From: Pseudomonadota bacterium
GTDB lineage: Bacteria; Pseudomonadota; Gammaproteobacteria; Steroidobacterales; Steroidobacteraceae
Direction: 5' to 3'
NCBI GenBank assembly: GCA_021777555.1
Contig: JAJYDK010000019.1
Location: 1-64,000 of the forward strand
DNA: 64,000 bases
Shown here in pieces: positions 43,464-50,836 of this stretch (positions within the stretch are counted from its first letter, which is position 1; each line of letters opens with the position of its first letter). A program made the position numbers and the translations under genes. Below the pieces are notes generated by a model. The model was not told the origin of the DNA, did no database searches, and was given only the letters and a program-made list of their open reading frames with translations.

Positions 43464-43721
43464 ATGACCGATTCAGCCTCTTCGGCGAGCGTTACGCCGC
43501 GGACCACGAGCGAGATTACGTGCCCGAAGTGCGGGGCGCGCCACTCGGAGGTCATGCCCACGGACGCCTGCCTCTACTATTACGAATGCACCGCGTGCGG
43601 CGCCGTGTTGACGCCGAAGGCGGGCGATTGCTGCGTGTTCTGCTCCTACGGATCGGTGCCGTGCCCTCCCGTGCAGCTCGCGGGCCGGTGTTGCGGTGAT
43701 GCCGAGGCCAGGGGGCATTGA
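43464..43721 (+). CDS. GDCCVxC domain protein
   Basis: 85-residue Cys-rich protein. ITCPKCGARHSEVMPTDAC and YYECTACG form a zinc-ribbon-like part, and GDCCVFCSYGSVPCPP is the signature of the GDCCVxC family, some members of which carry selenocysteine at this site. Here the site is encoded by Cys codons, so no recoding is needed. A further CC pair lies near the end (GRCCGD). It starts 39 bp after the efflux channel gene with GAGGACG upstream, and probably belongs to the same metal-responsive operon. Members often sit beside heavy-metal efflux genes, suggesting metal binding or thiol chemistry; no enzymatic function is established. Confidence 0.85.
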   Translation: MTDSASSASVTPRTTSEITCPKCGARHSEVMPTDACLYYYECTACGAVLTPKAGDCCVFCSYGSVPCPPVQLAGRCCGDAEARGH

Positions 43722-43747
43722 GGGTTGGCGTGCAGGTTGAGACGATG

Positions 43748-43781
43748 AGCCCCGATCGCGCGCGGAGTCGCGCCCGGGGCT
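43748..43781 (+). terminator. Candidate hairpin terminator after the efflux operon
   Basis: AGCCCCG pairs with CGGGGCT, with an inner GCGCG/CGCGC stem. It lies 27 bp after the last operon gene. No T tract follows, so termination is only likely. Confidence 0.45.
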
Positions 43782-43812
43782 GGTTCGCGCATCAAGCCGG
43801 TCCGGGCTATCC

Positions 43813-44854
43813 TTACGACAGTGCTTCCAGCCACTCCGCCAGCGGCAGGGTCTTGATGCCGGAGCGCTCCTGGGGGCGCTGCAGATTGAGCACGAGCTGG
43901 ATCGATTCCTTCGGATTGAGCTTTCGGGTGTAGTAGCCGAGCGATGGGCTGGCCGCGCCATCCGAAACCTTGACCTCGATCAGGCAGTGAACGCGGCGGT
44001 TCTGAGTGACGACGAAATCCACCTCGCGTCCTTCACGGTCACGCAGATAGAAGAACTCCCAGCTCTCCCCCCTGGCGTCCCTGCGGAACTGCCTAAATTT
44101 GAGCAGACAGCAGGCGACCAGGTTCTCGAGTCGGGCGCCACCGGTCTCGTCGTATGCGGCAGCGCAATCGAAAAGTACAGCTTCCGGTCCTTGCGTATGC
44201 TTCGCGACAGGCTTCTCGAGTAGGGCGGCAGCAGGAAGATCGGGTAGAGTTTCTCCAGGAGCTCGACCCATGATTTCGCGGTCGGCGGAGAAATCCCGAG
44301 AGCTCGCGCGAGAGGTTGTCGTAATTCGCAGGTCCACCGACGCGCTCGCGCAACAGTTCCACGAGGTCGGCGGGGCCGCGCCAGGAACTGACTCGAGAGA
44401 GATCATGCAAGTCTTCACGAGTGACCAGCTCCATCCTGTCGTTGCGCAGCCGTGCCGCTTCGCGCGGCGCGAGAAACGCCTCCGGGAATCCGCCTGCTTC
44501 GAGCAGCCGTGTCAGGCGCGACCGCAGATCGAGCTGCGCAAGGAATGCCTTTGATTCGGCAACATCAAGCGGATGCAGCCGGTAGAAATAATGGCGGCCG
44601 GTGAGGGCATCGCCCGTCCGGGGCAACGCATCGAGCTTGGCGCTGCCCGTGACGAGCATGGGCGGACGGTTGTGATACTCGTCTGCAACCCCTTTCAGGA
44701 GATTTTTCCACTTGGGAGCCTTGTGGAGCTCGTCGAGGACCAGGAGCGATGCGTCTTTCGGCCAGGCCGTTTTTCCCCGTACCTCGGAACCGCGCATCTC
44801 GATGGGCAGGCTGTCGATCCCAAGCGCCCGCCCAAGACCGAAGTCGAGCCGCAA
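43813..44854 (-). pseudogene. AAA/DUF4143 ATPase gene broken by two frameshifts and lacking its N-terminus
   Basis: Three frames read as consecutive parts of one DUF4143-type ATPase. The first, from 44854, contains the Walker B region LLVLDELHKAPKWKNLLKG and LVTGSAKLDALPRTG. Near 44300 the match moves to a second frame reading LGISPPTAKSWVELLEKLY and IFLLPPYSRSLSRSI. Near 44185 it moves to a third frame, VLFDCAAAYDETGGARLEN through EVDFVVTQNRRVHCLIEVK to the end. No Walker A (GPRQVGKT-like) is found upstream, so the N-terminal quarter is missing as well. Intact relatives are stand-alone ATPases of uncertain function, some linked to toxin-antitoxin or defence islands. The gene is presumably dead unless the two shifts are sequencing errors. 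Confidence 0.8.
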
Positions 44855-45169
44855 GGCAGGGTCGAGGGCGCTGCGCGCGGTGCTACCGCCTTGCGCGCGA
44901 TTCAGGAGGAGATTGAAGTCGCGGCTCCGAAAGTGGCCGGAAACTGTCCGACGACCGTGCGTTGAGCCTGGAGGTGCGCGTAAGCTTTTGATATAAGGGC
45001 GCTCCCCATGGGATTACGGGTCTTCTCGTCCCTTCGGGGCGCCGATTGGGGCGTTCAAATGCGTTCCTGGCGCATGGGTCGGATCCTGGGGATTCGAATC
45101 CTCGCTCCGAGTGGAATATGCTGCCGCGCGGTCGCCCCAGGGGACTGTCCGGAATGGACACCGGCAAAT
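44855..45169. other. 315-bp region of gene debris between the ATPase pseudogene and tRNA-Glu
   Basis: The minus-strand frame continuing from the pseudogene stays open for some distance but shows no recognisable N-terminal ATPase motif. It holds an 18-bp near-copy of the tRNA-Glu 3' end (44998-45015) and a GGATTCGAATCC palindrome (45093-45104). No other gene is seen. Confidence 0.45.
44998..45015 (-). repeat. Near-copy of the 3' end of tRNA-Glu
   Basis: 18 bp matching 45171-45188 at 16 positions, both differences being transitions. It covers the acceptor 3' strand and the start of the T arm. Such duplicated tRNA ends are left by integrases that use the tRNA as attachment site; here it is only suggestive. 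Confidence 0.4.
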
Positions 45170-45245
45170 TGGCGCTCCCTACGGGATTCGAACCCGTGTT
45201 ACAGCCTTGAGAGGGCTATGTCCTGGGCCTCTAGACGAAGGGAGC
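45170..45245 (-). tRNA. tRNA-Glu (anticodon CTC)
   Basis: 76-nt cloverleaf including an encoded CCA. The 7-bp acceptor stem is GCTCCCT/AGGGAGC with discriminator G. The D arm reads TCGTCTAGAGGCC, as in other glutamate tRNAs. The anticodon stem TAGCC/GGCTG (one T-G pair) closes the loop CTCTCAA, giving anticodon CTC for GAG codons. The T arm is CGGGTTCGAATCCCG. It is transcribed away from pcnB. Confidence 0.95.
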
Positions 45246-45275
45246 GCTGACCGAGGGCCGGCTTCAGGAGCGCGG

Positions 45276-45281
45276 TATTAT
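45276..45281 (+). promoter_or_regulatory. Candidate -10 element for pcnB
   Basis: TATTAT lies in a locally AT-rich patch between the divergent tRNA gene and pcnB. No good -35 hexamer is seen 17 bp upstream, so this is tentative. Confidence 0.3.
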
Positions 45282-45343
45282 ATGGATCCCAGTTCATTGC
45301 TCAAGCAGAAAGCGCAGAATTGAATTCTTCCCAAGAGCGCCTG

Positions 45344-46822
45344 ATGGCGCCCACCCCACCGCGGGTCATTCCTCGGGCGGAGCATATCGTCTCCCGCTCC
45401 CATATCTCTCCGAATGCCCTGCGGGTGCTGTACCGCCTGCGCGACGCGGGCTTCCAGGCCTTTCTGGTCGGCGGCTGCGTGCGGGACCTGCTGCTCGGCC
45501 TCGACCCCAAGGACTTCGATGTCGCCACGGATGCGCTGCCGGAGCAGGTCAAGCGCCTGTTCCGCAACTGCCGCCTGGTGGGCAGGCGGTTCCGCCTGGC
45601 ACACGTCTTCTTCGGCCAGGAGACCATCGAAGTCGCCACCTTCCGGGCCAGCACCGCCCCCTCCCAGGGCGAGGAGCCGGAGATCGAAGAGGAGGAAGTC
45701 GAGGAGGCCGAGGGGGAGGAGGGCGAGATCCTCGACCTCGGCGGGCCGGTGACCGAGCCCCGGGCGGCCCGGTACGAGGCCACGCACGCTCCCGTGGGCG
45801 TGATCCAGGAGGGCGACCTCGATCCGGACGCGGTGCGGATGTTCGATGAGACCGGCCGCATCCTGAGGGACAACGTCTACGGCACCATCAACGACGATGT
45901 GTGGCGGCGGGATTTCACGGCCAATTCCCTTTATTACAACGTCGCCGACTTCTCCATCTGGGACTACGTGGGGGGCGTGGAGGACATCGCCGCCCGGCGC
46001 CTGCGCCTCATCGGAGATCCCGAGACGCGCTACCGCGAGGACCCGGTGCGGATGCTGCGGGCGGCGCGATTCGAGGCCAAGCTCGGCTTTCAGATCGACC
46101 CCGCGACGGCCGAGCCGATCGCGCGGCTGAGGGAGCTTTTGGGCGGGGTGCCACCGGCGCGCCTCTTCGATGAGACCCTGAAGCTGTTCCTGACGGGACA
46201 CGGCGCCCGCAGCCTCGAGGTGTTGCGGCGCCGCGGCCTGCTCACGGCGCTGATGCCCAATGTGGAGGCCTACCTCGCCCGGCATCCGGGGAGCCTCGTC
46301 GAGAAGCTGCTGCTCAAGGGGCTCGCCAACACCGATGCGCGGGTGGGTGCGGGCCGGCCCGTGGCGCCCACTTTTCTTCTCTCCGTGCTCCTCTACGGCC
46401 CCATTGCCCAGATCATCGAGGCCATGCCGCCGAGCCGCTGGCATGAGCTCTCGGCCATCCTCGAGGCCTGCGACCAGGCGGTGCGCGAGGCCCAGACGCA
46501 CATCGCCATTCCGAAGCGCCTGGCGCTCGGTGTGCGCGAGATGTTCGCGATGCAGCCGCGCCTGGAGTATCCGCGGGGACGCAGGGCGCTGCGTCTTCTG
46601 GCTCACCCGAAGTTCCGCGCCGGGTACGACCTGTTGCTGCTGCGTGCGGAATTCGGCATGGCCTCATCCGATGTCGCGCGGTGGTGGACGCAGCTGCAGG
46701 AAGCCTCCGGCGAGGAGCGGGAGCGCATGGCCGACGCGCAGGGTCAGGGCGGCGAACGGCCGGCGGGCCAGAAATCCCGTCGCCGACGCCGGCCACGGCG
46801 GCGCGCCCCAGGCCCTACATGA
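45344..46822 (+). CDS. pcnB: Poly(A) polymerase I
   Basis: 492 residues from the ATG at 45344 (a TTG at 45320 is possible). Class II nucleotidyltransferase with FLVGGCVRDLLLG and DFDVATDA at the active site, the neck region GDPETRYREDPVRMLRAARF, and the PcnB-specific C-terminal domain (RFRAGYDLLLLRAE) ending in a Lys/Arg-rich tail (KSRRRRRPRRR) expected to bind RNA. It adds 3' poly(A) tails that promote RNA decay. It differs from CCA-adding enzymes by this C-terminal part. An acidic Glu-rich insert lies near residue 105-135 (EEPEIEEEEVEEAEGEEG). The stop overlaps folK (ATGA), the standard gammaproteobacterial arrangement. Confidence 0.95.
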   Translation: MAPTPPRVIPRAEHIVSRSHISPNALRVLYRLRDAGFQAFLVGGCVRDLLLGLDPKDFDVATDALPEQVKRLFRNCRLVGRRFRLAHVFFGQETIEVATFRASTAPSQGEEPEIEEEEVEEAEGEEGEILDLGGPVTEPRAARYEATHAPVGVIQEGDLDPDAVRMFDETGRILRDNVYGTINDDVWRRDFTANSLYYNVADFSIWDYVGGVEDIAARRLRLIGDPETRYREDPVRMLRAARFEAKLGFQIDPATAEPIARLRELLGGVPPARLFDETLKLFLTGHGARSLEVLRRRGLLTALMPNVEAYLARHPGSLVEKLLLKGLANTDARVGAGRPVAPTFLLSVLLYGPIAQIIEAMPPSRWHELSAILEACDQAVREAQTHIAIPKRLALGVREMFAMQPRLEYPRGRRALRLLAHPKFRAGYDLLLLRAEFGMASSDVARWWTQLQEASGEERERMADAQGQGGERPAGQKSRRRRRPRRRAPGPT

Positions 46823-47319
46823 CCGCCCTGCCGGTCTGGCGGCCGGCGTACATCGGCATCGGCAGCAACCTCGAGGAGCCGCGCTCGCAGGTGATGCGGG
46901 CCTGGGAGCGCCTGCAGCACCTGCCCGACACCCGGGCGGTGCGCCTGTCGCCGCTCTACCGGTCGCGGCCGTTCGGTCCGCTCGCGCAGCCGGACTTCGT
47001 CAATGCCGTGGCGGGGCTTCTCACGCGGCTCGACGCCCGCGCCCTGTTCGGGGCGCTCAAGGCGATCGAGGCCGCCCTGGGCCGGCAACCCGGGCCACGC
47101 TGGGGGCCGCGCGTCATCGACCTCGACCTGCTGGTCCATGGGGATGAGCGCCGCGCCGAGCCTGATCTCATCCTCCCTCACCCCGGGATAGTGGAGCGCA
47201 ATTTCGTTCTGTATCCTCTCGCGGATATCGCCCCGGATCTCGATGTGCCCGGGCTCGGCCCGGTGAGCGAGCTCAAAGCCCGGCTCGCACCCGAGGGACT
47301 TGGGCGTCTCGAACAATGA
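46819..47319 (+). CDS. folK: 6-hydroxymethyl-7,8-dihydropterin pyrophosphokinase
   Basis: 166 residues. Family signatures are YIGIGSNLEEP near the N-terminus, SPLYRSRPFGP and QPDFVNAV for the pterin site, and the diagnostic WGPRVIDLDLLVHGD loop that binds ATP and magnesium. It transfers pyrophosphate to hydroxymethyl-dihydropterin in folate synthesis. The ATG overlaps the pcnB stop by 4 bp, so it is translationally coupled. The pterin- and ATP-contact motifs are all present and the length is usual. A deoxynucleoside kinase gene follows, separating it from panB. Confidence 0.95.
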   Translation: MTALPVWRPAYIGIGSNLEEPRSQVMRAWERLQHLPDTRAVRLSPLYRSRPFGPLAQPDFVNAVAGLLTRLDARALFGALKAIEAALGRQPGPRWGPRVIDLDLLVHGDERRAEPDLILPHPGIVERNFVLYPLADIAPDLDVPGLGPVSELKARLAPEGLGRLEQ

Positions 47320-47355
47320 GAGCGTGAATGACGGCCGAGCGCCGCACGGGAGACC

Positions 47356-48018
47356 ATGGCAGCTGAGCACCAGTTCATCGTGGTGGAAGGGCCGATTGGG
47401 GTCGGCAAGAGCAGCCTCGCGCGATTGCTTGCCGGGAGTCTCTCGGCGCAGGCCGTGCTGGAGGATGCCGCCCAGAACCCCTTCCTCGAGCGCTTCTACA
47501 AGAGCCCGCGGGCGGGGGCGCTGCCGGCGCAGCTGTACTTCCTGTTCCAGCGCTGCCAGCAGCTCGCCGCGCTCAACCAGAAGGACATGTTCGCCCCGGT
47601 GCGCGTGACGGACTACCTGTGGGAGAAGGATCGCCTCTTCGCGCGCGTCACCCTCGATGATGCGGAATTCGCGTTGTATGAGCAGGTGAGCGGCCGCCTC
47701 GATGTGCACCCGCCGAAGCCCGATCTCGTGGTGTACCTGCAGGCGCCGGTGGATGTGCTGCTCGAGCGCATCGGGCGGCGCGCCATCGGCTACGAGCAGT
47801 ACATCGACCGGGAATACCTGGTGCGGCTGAACGAGGCCTACGCGCGCTTCTTCCACGAGTACGAGTCGGCGCCGCTGCTCATCGTGAACGCAGCGGCGAT
47901 CGATCCGGTCAACAACCCGGCCGATTACGAGGAGTTGCTCGGCGCGATCCGGCGCATGAGGCGCGGGCGCCTCTATTACAACCCCATGGGCAACCCCATG
48001 GGGGCCCGCGCCGTCTAG
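47356..48018 (+). CDS. Deoxynucleoside kinase (dAK/dGK type)
   Basis: 220 residues. P-loop VVEGPIGVGKSSLARLL at the N-terminus, the DRS-like and lid region (TDYLWEKDRLFARVTL), and QAPVDVLLERIGRR with REYLVRLNEAY match the bacterial deoxyadenosine/deoxyguanosine kinase family (dNK). It phosphorylates purine or pyrimidine deoxynucleosides for nucleotide salvage. It sits between folK and panB, which are adjacent in E. coli. The C-terminus ends in a small duplication, NPMGNPMG, encoded by a repeat of CAACCCCATGGG. Confidence 0.9.
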   Translation: MAAEHQFIVVEGPIGVGKSSLARLLAGSLSAQAVLEDAAQNPFLERFYKSPRAGALPAQLYFLFQRCQQLAALNQKDMFAPVRVTDYLWEKDRLFARVTLDDAEFALYEQVSGRLDVHPPKPDLVVYLQAPVDVLLERIGRRAIGYEQYIDREYLVRLNEAYARFFHEYESAPLLIVNAAAIDPVNNPADYEELLGAIRRMRRGRLYYNPMGNPMGARAV

Positions 48019-48032
48019 GCCCCGCACCCTGG

Positions 48033-48038
48033 TACACT
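48033..48038 (+). promoter_or_regulatory. Weak -10-like element just before panB
   Basis: TACACT ends 7 bases before the panB ATG. No -35 hexamer is recognised. If used, the transcript would start at or next to the ATG. Confidence 0.25.
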
Positions 48039-48045
48039 TCGAGAC

Positions 48046-48873
48046 ATGTACACCCACCTGCAGCTTCGCGACACGGAGCGCCAGCCGGTCTCACTCGGCA
48101 CGCTGGCGCGCATGAAGGAGGAAGGGCGCAAGATCGCGAGCCTCACCTGCTATGACGCGAGCTTCGCCGTCCTGCTCGATGCGGCGGACGTCGATGTGGT
48201 GCTGGTGGGTGATTCGCTCGGCATGGTGATCCAGGGCCGTGACACCACGGTGCCGGTCACGATGGATCACATGGTGTATCACTGCAGCATCGTGGCACGG
48301 GGACTGCACCGGCCCCTGCTCATGGCCGATCTGCCGTTCATGAGCTATCCGTCGAAGGAGCGGGCGCTCGAGAACTCCGTGCGCCTGATGCAAGACGGCG
48401 GCGCGCAGATGATCAAGCTCGAAAGCGGCGCCGGCCAGTGCGACATCGTCGAGTTCCTGGCGAGTCACGACATCGCCGTGTGTGCGCACCTCGGGCTTCG
48501 GCCCCAGTCGGTGCACAAGACCGGCGGCTTTCGGGTGCAGGGCCGGCAGGAGGAGGCCGCGGCACGCATGATCGAGGACGCGAAGCGGCTCGAAGCCGCG
48601 GGCGCGGACATCGTGCTGCTCGAGTGCATCCCGGCGGAGCTCGGCCAGACGATCTCCGCGGCGCTCAGGGTTCCGGTCATCGGCATCGGCGCAGGCCCCC
48701 ATACGGACGGACAGATCCTGGTGCTGTACGACATTCTCGACATCACGACGGGGCGCAAGCCGCGCTTCGTGCGCAACTTCATGACCGGGGCGGCCGACAA
48801 TCTCGATGCCATCAAGCGCTACGTCGAGGCGGTGCGTTCCGGCGCCTATCCCGCTCCCGAACATTGCTTCTGA
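48046..48873 (+). CDS. panB: 3-methyl-2-oxobutanoate hydroxymethyltransferase
   Basis: 275 residues. Adds a hydroxymethyl group from methylene-tetrahydrofolate to ketoisovalerate, the first committed step of pantothenate synthesis. Signatures: SLTCYDASFAVLLDAA, VLVGDSLGMVIQG (the magnesium-binding Asp), DLPFMSYPS, KLESGAGQ, CAHLGLRPQSVHKTGGF and VIGIGAGPHTDGQILVLYD. The length is standard and no active-site residue looks lost. panC follows 4 bp later. It begins 27 bp after the kinase gene with only a weak ribosome site, so a leaderless start is conceivable. Confidence 0.96.
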   Translation: MYTHLQLRDTERQPVSLGTLARMKEEGRKIASLTCYDASFAVLLDAADVDVVLVGDSLGMVIQGRDTTVPVTMDHMVYHCSIVARGLHRPLLMADLPFMSYPSKERALENSVRLMQDGGAQMIKLESGAGQCDIVEFLASHDIAVCAHLGLRPQSVHKTGGFRVQGRQEEAAARMIEDAKRLEAAGADIVLLECIPAELGQTISAALRVPVIGIGAGPHTDGQILVLYDILDITTGRKPRFVRNFMTGAADNLDAIKRYVEAVRSGAYPAPEHCF

Positions 48874-48877
48874 GGCG

Positions 48878-49726
48878 ATGCGAACCCTCACCGCCATCGC
48901 GGAAGTCCGCGCCCAGGTGCGCCTATGGCGACACTCCGGCAAGCGCGTCGTCTTCGTCCCGACCATGGGCAACCTGCACGCCGGACATCTCAGCCTGATC
49001 GAGGCCGCGCGCGCGTACGGCGATCACTTCGTCGCGAGCATTTTCGTCAACCCGATGCAGTTCGGACCCAACGAGGACTTCGCGCACTATCCGCGCACCC
49101 CCGAGCGCGATGCGCGGATGCTGCGCGAGGCCGGCTGCGATCTGATGTTCATGCCGGATGTGGCCGAGATGTACCCCCACGGCGAGCAGCGCGCCACGCG
49201 GGTCGAAGTGCCGGGCTTGTCCTCCATCCTGTGCGGGGAGTTCCGGCCGGGGCACTTCGAAGGGGTCGCCACCGTGGTGGCCAAGCTCTTTCACATCGTC
49301 GAGCCCGATGCGGCGGTGTTCGGCGAGAAGGACTTCCAGCAGCTGACCATCATCCGCCGAATGACGAGCGAGCTGTGCATACCGGTCGAGGTCATCGCCG
49401 CGCCCACGGTGCGCGATGCGGACGGACTCGCCATGAGCTCGCGCAACCAGTACCTCACGGCCGAGGAACGGGCCCGCGCGCCCGTCATCTTCCGCACGCT
49501 GCAGGGGGCCGCGCGTCGTCTGAGCGCCGGCGACCAGGACCACGCCGGGATCGAGCGCGCGGGGATCCGGGCGCTCGAAAGCGAAGGTCTGCGGCCGGAT
49601 TACTTCTCGGTGCGCTGCGCGGATGATCTCGCGCCCGCCCAGGCCGACACCCGCCGGCTCGTCGTGTTGACCGCGGCCCGCCTCGGCAAGGCGCGGCTCA
49701 TCGACAACATCCAGGTCATGCGTTAG
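48878..49726 (+). CDS. panC: Pantothenate synthetase
   Basis: 282 residues from the ATG at 48878, 4 bp after panB. Joins pantoate and beta-alanine using ATP. Class I nucleotidyl-transferase signatures are visible: FVPTMGNLHAGHLSLI with the HIGH-like element, FVNPMQFGPNEDF, the phosphate loop GEKDFQQLTIIRRM, and DGLAMSSRNQYL (KMSKS-like). Its length is standard. The 3' end overlaps the end of convergent queG by 11 bp. Together with panB this makes a full pantoate-to-pantothenate pair; no panD is in the window. Confidence 0.96.
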   Translation: MRTLTAIAEVRAQVRLWRHSGKRVVFVPTMGNLHAGHLSLIEAARAYGDHFVASIFVNPMQFGPNEDFAHYPRTPERDARMLREAGCDLMFMPDVAEMYPHGEQRATRVEVPGLSSILCGEFRPGHFEGVATVVAKLFHIVEPDAAVFGEKDFQQLTIIRRMTSELCIPVEVIAAPTVRDADGLAMSSRNQYLTAEERARAPVIFRTLQGAARRLSAGDQDHAGIERAGIRALESEGLRPDYFSVRCADDLAPAQADTRRLVVLTAARLGKARLIDNIQVMR

Positions 49727-50804
49727 GGGCGGCGCTGCGCGTGGCGCCTTGACGCTGGCGCGCGAGCGCCCACTCGATATGTTCCCGCACGAGCGCCGAA
49801 GCGTCATTGCGGCGCCTCTCGAGCGCCTCGGTCGCGGCGGCGCTCGCCGGTGCATTGCCGAGCGCCACCGCGACGTTGCGTGACCAGCGCTCGTAGCCGA
49901 TGCGGTAGATGGCCGAGCCGCGCATGCGCTCATCGAACTCGGCCGCGCTCCACCTGAACAGTTCCGTCAGCCGCGGCGCATCGAGGCCCAGACGTACCTT
50001 GAAGTCCGGGTGCGCCGCGGCGCGCGCAAACTTGTTCCACGGGCAGACCAACTGACAGTCGTCGCAACCGTAGATGCGATTGCCGAGGGCCGGGCGCAGC
50101 TCCCTCGGTATGGCGCCGCCGTACTCGATGGTCAGATACGAGATGCAGCGGCGCGCATCGAGCCGGTACGGCGCCACGATGGCCGCGGTGGGGCAGGCCG
50201 GGAGGCAGGCCGTGCAGCTGCCGCAGTGGGCGCTCGCGGGCTCATCGGCCGGCAGCGGCAGGTCGGTGAGGATCTCCCCGAGGAAGAACCAGGAGCCCGC
50301 ATCGCGGGCGATGAGGTTGGTGTGCTTGCCGATCCAACCGAGGCCGGCGTTGCGCGCCAGCGCCTTCTCGAGCACCGGCGCGCTGTCGACGCAGACGCGG
50401 TAACCGAAGGGTCCGATCCGTCCGGCGAGCTCCTCGGCGAGCCTCGCCAGCGTTCTGCGCAGCACCTTGTGGTAGTCGCGCCCCAGGGCGTAACGGGAGA
50501 TGTATCCGGCCTCGGGATCCGCGAGCGCCTGCGCCGCCCCGCGCGCCTCGGCGGGCCAGTAATCCATGCGGGCGCTGATCACGCGCACGGTGCCGGGAAC
50601 GAGCTCCTGGGGGCGGCTGCGCTTGCTGCCGTGCCGTTCCATGTAGCGCATGTCGCCGTGAAAGCCCGCCTCCAGCCAGCGCAGCAGGTGCTGCTCGTCC
50701 TCGGGGATCTCGACGCTTGCGACGCCGAGGGCGCCGAAACCGAGTTCGCGGGCGCGCGAGGCGAGCTCGCGCTTGAGCGCGGCGAGATCGAGCGGCGGTG
50801 TCAT
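49716..50804 (-). CDS. queG: Epoxyqueuosine reductase
   Basis: 362 residues. Carries out the last step of queuosine tRNA modification, reducing epoxyqueuosine in a cobalamin-dependent reaction. Seen are DYHKVLRRTLARLAEEL, the active-site region KALARNAGLGWIGKHTNLI, and two 4Fe-4S motifs, CGSCTACLPACPTAAI and CDDCQLVCPWNKFA. C-terminal HEAT-like helices (DASALVREHIEWALAR) bind tRNA. It is divergent from nnrED with only 32 bp between starts, the same arrangement as E. coli queG/nnr. Its 3' end overlaps panC by 11 bp. Confidence 0.95.
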   Translation of the reverse strand: MTPPLDLAALKRELASRARELGFGALGVASVEIPEDEQHLLRWLEAGFHGDMRYMERHGSKRSRPQELVPGTVRVISARMDYWPAEARGAAQALADPEAGYISRYALGRDYHKVLRRTLARLAEELAGRIGPFGYRVCVDSAPVLEKALARNAGLGWIGKHTNLIARDAGSWFFLGEILTDLPLPADEPASAHCGSCTACLPACPTAAIVAPYRLDARRCISYLTIEYGGAIPRELRPALGNRIYGCDDCQLVCPWNKFARAAAHPDFKVRLGLDAPRLTELFRWSAAEFDERMRGSAIYRIGYERWSRNVAVALGNAPASAAATEALERRRNDASALVREHIEWALARQRQGATRSAAPNA

Positions 50805-50823
50805 GGGGCCCTCACCGTGCCAG

Positions 50824-50829
50824 TATAAT
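50824..50829 (+). promoter_or_regulatory. Perfect TATAAT immediately upstream of nnr
   Basis: TATAAT ends 7 bases before the nnr ATG at 50837, within the 32-bp divergent gap to queG. No -35 match is obvious. If it is the -10, transcription would begin at the ATG, giving a leaderless mRNA. Confidence 0.5.
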
Positions 50830-50836
50830 CAAGCGC

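Noticed and set aside
45085-45115. A T-arm-like GGATTCGAATCC palindrome near tRNA-Glu, possibly a second tRNA.
   Set aside because: No matching acceptor, D or anticodon arm can be folded around it on either strand, and pair 53-61 is mismatched.
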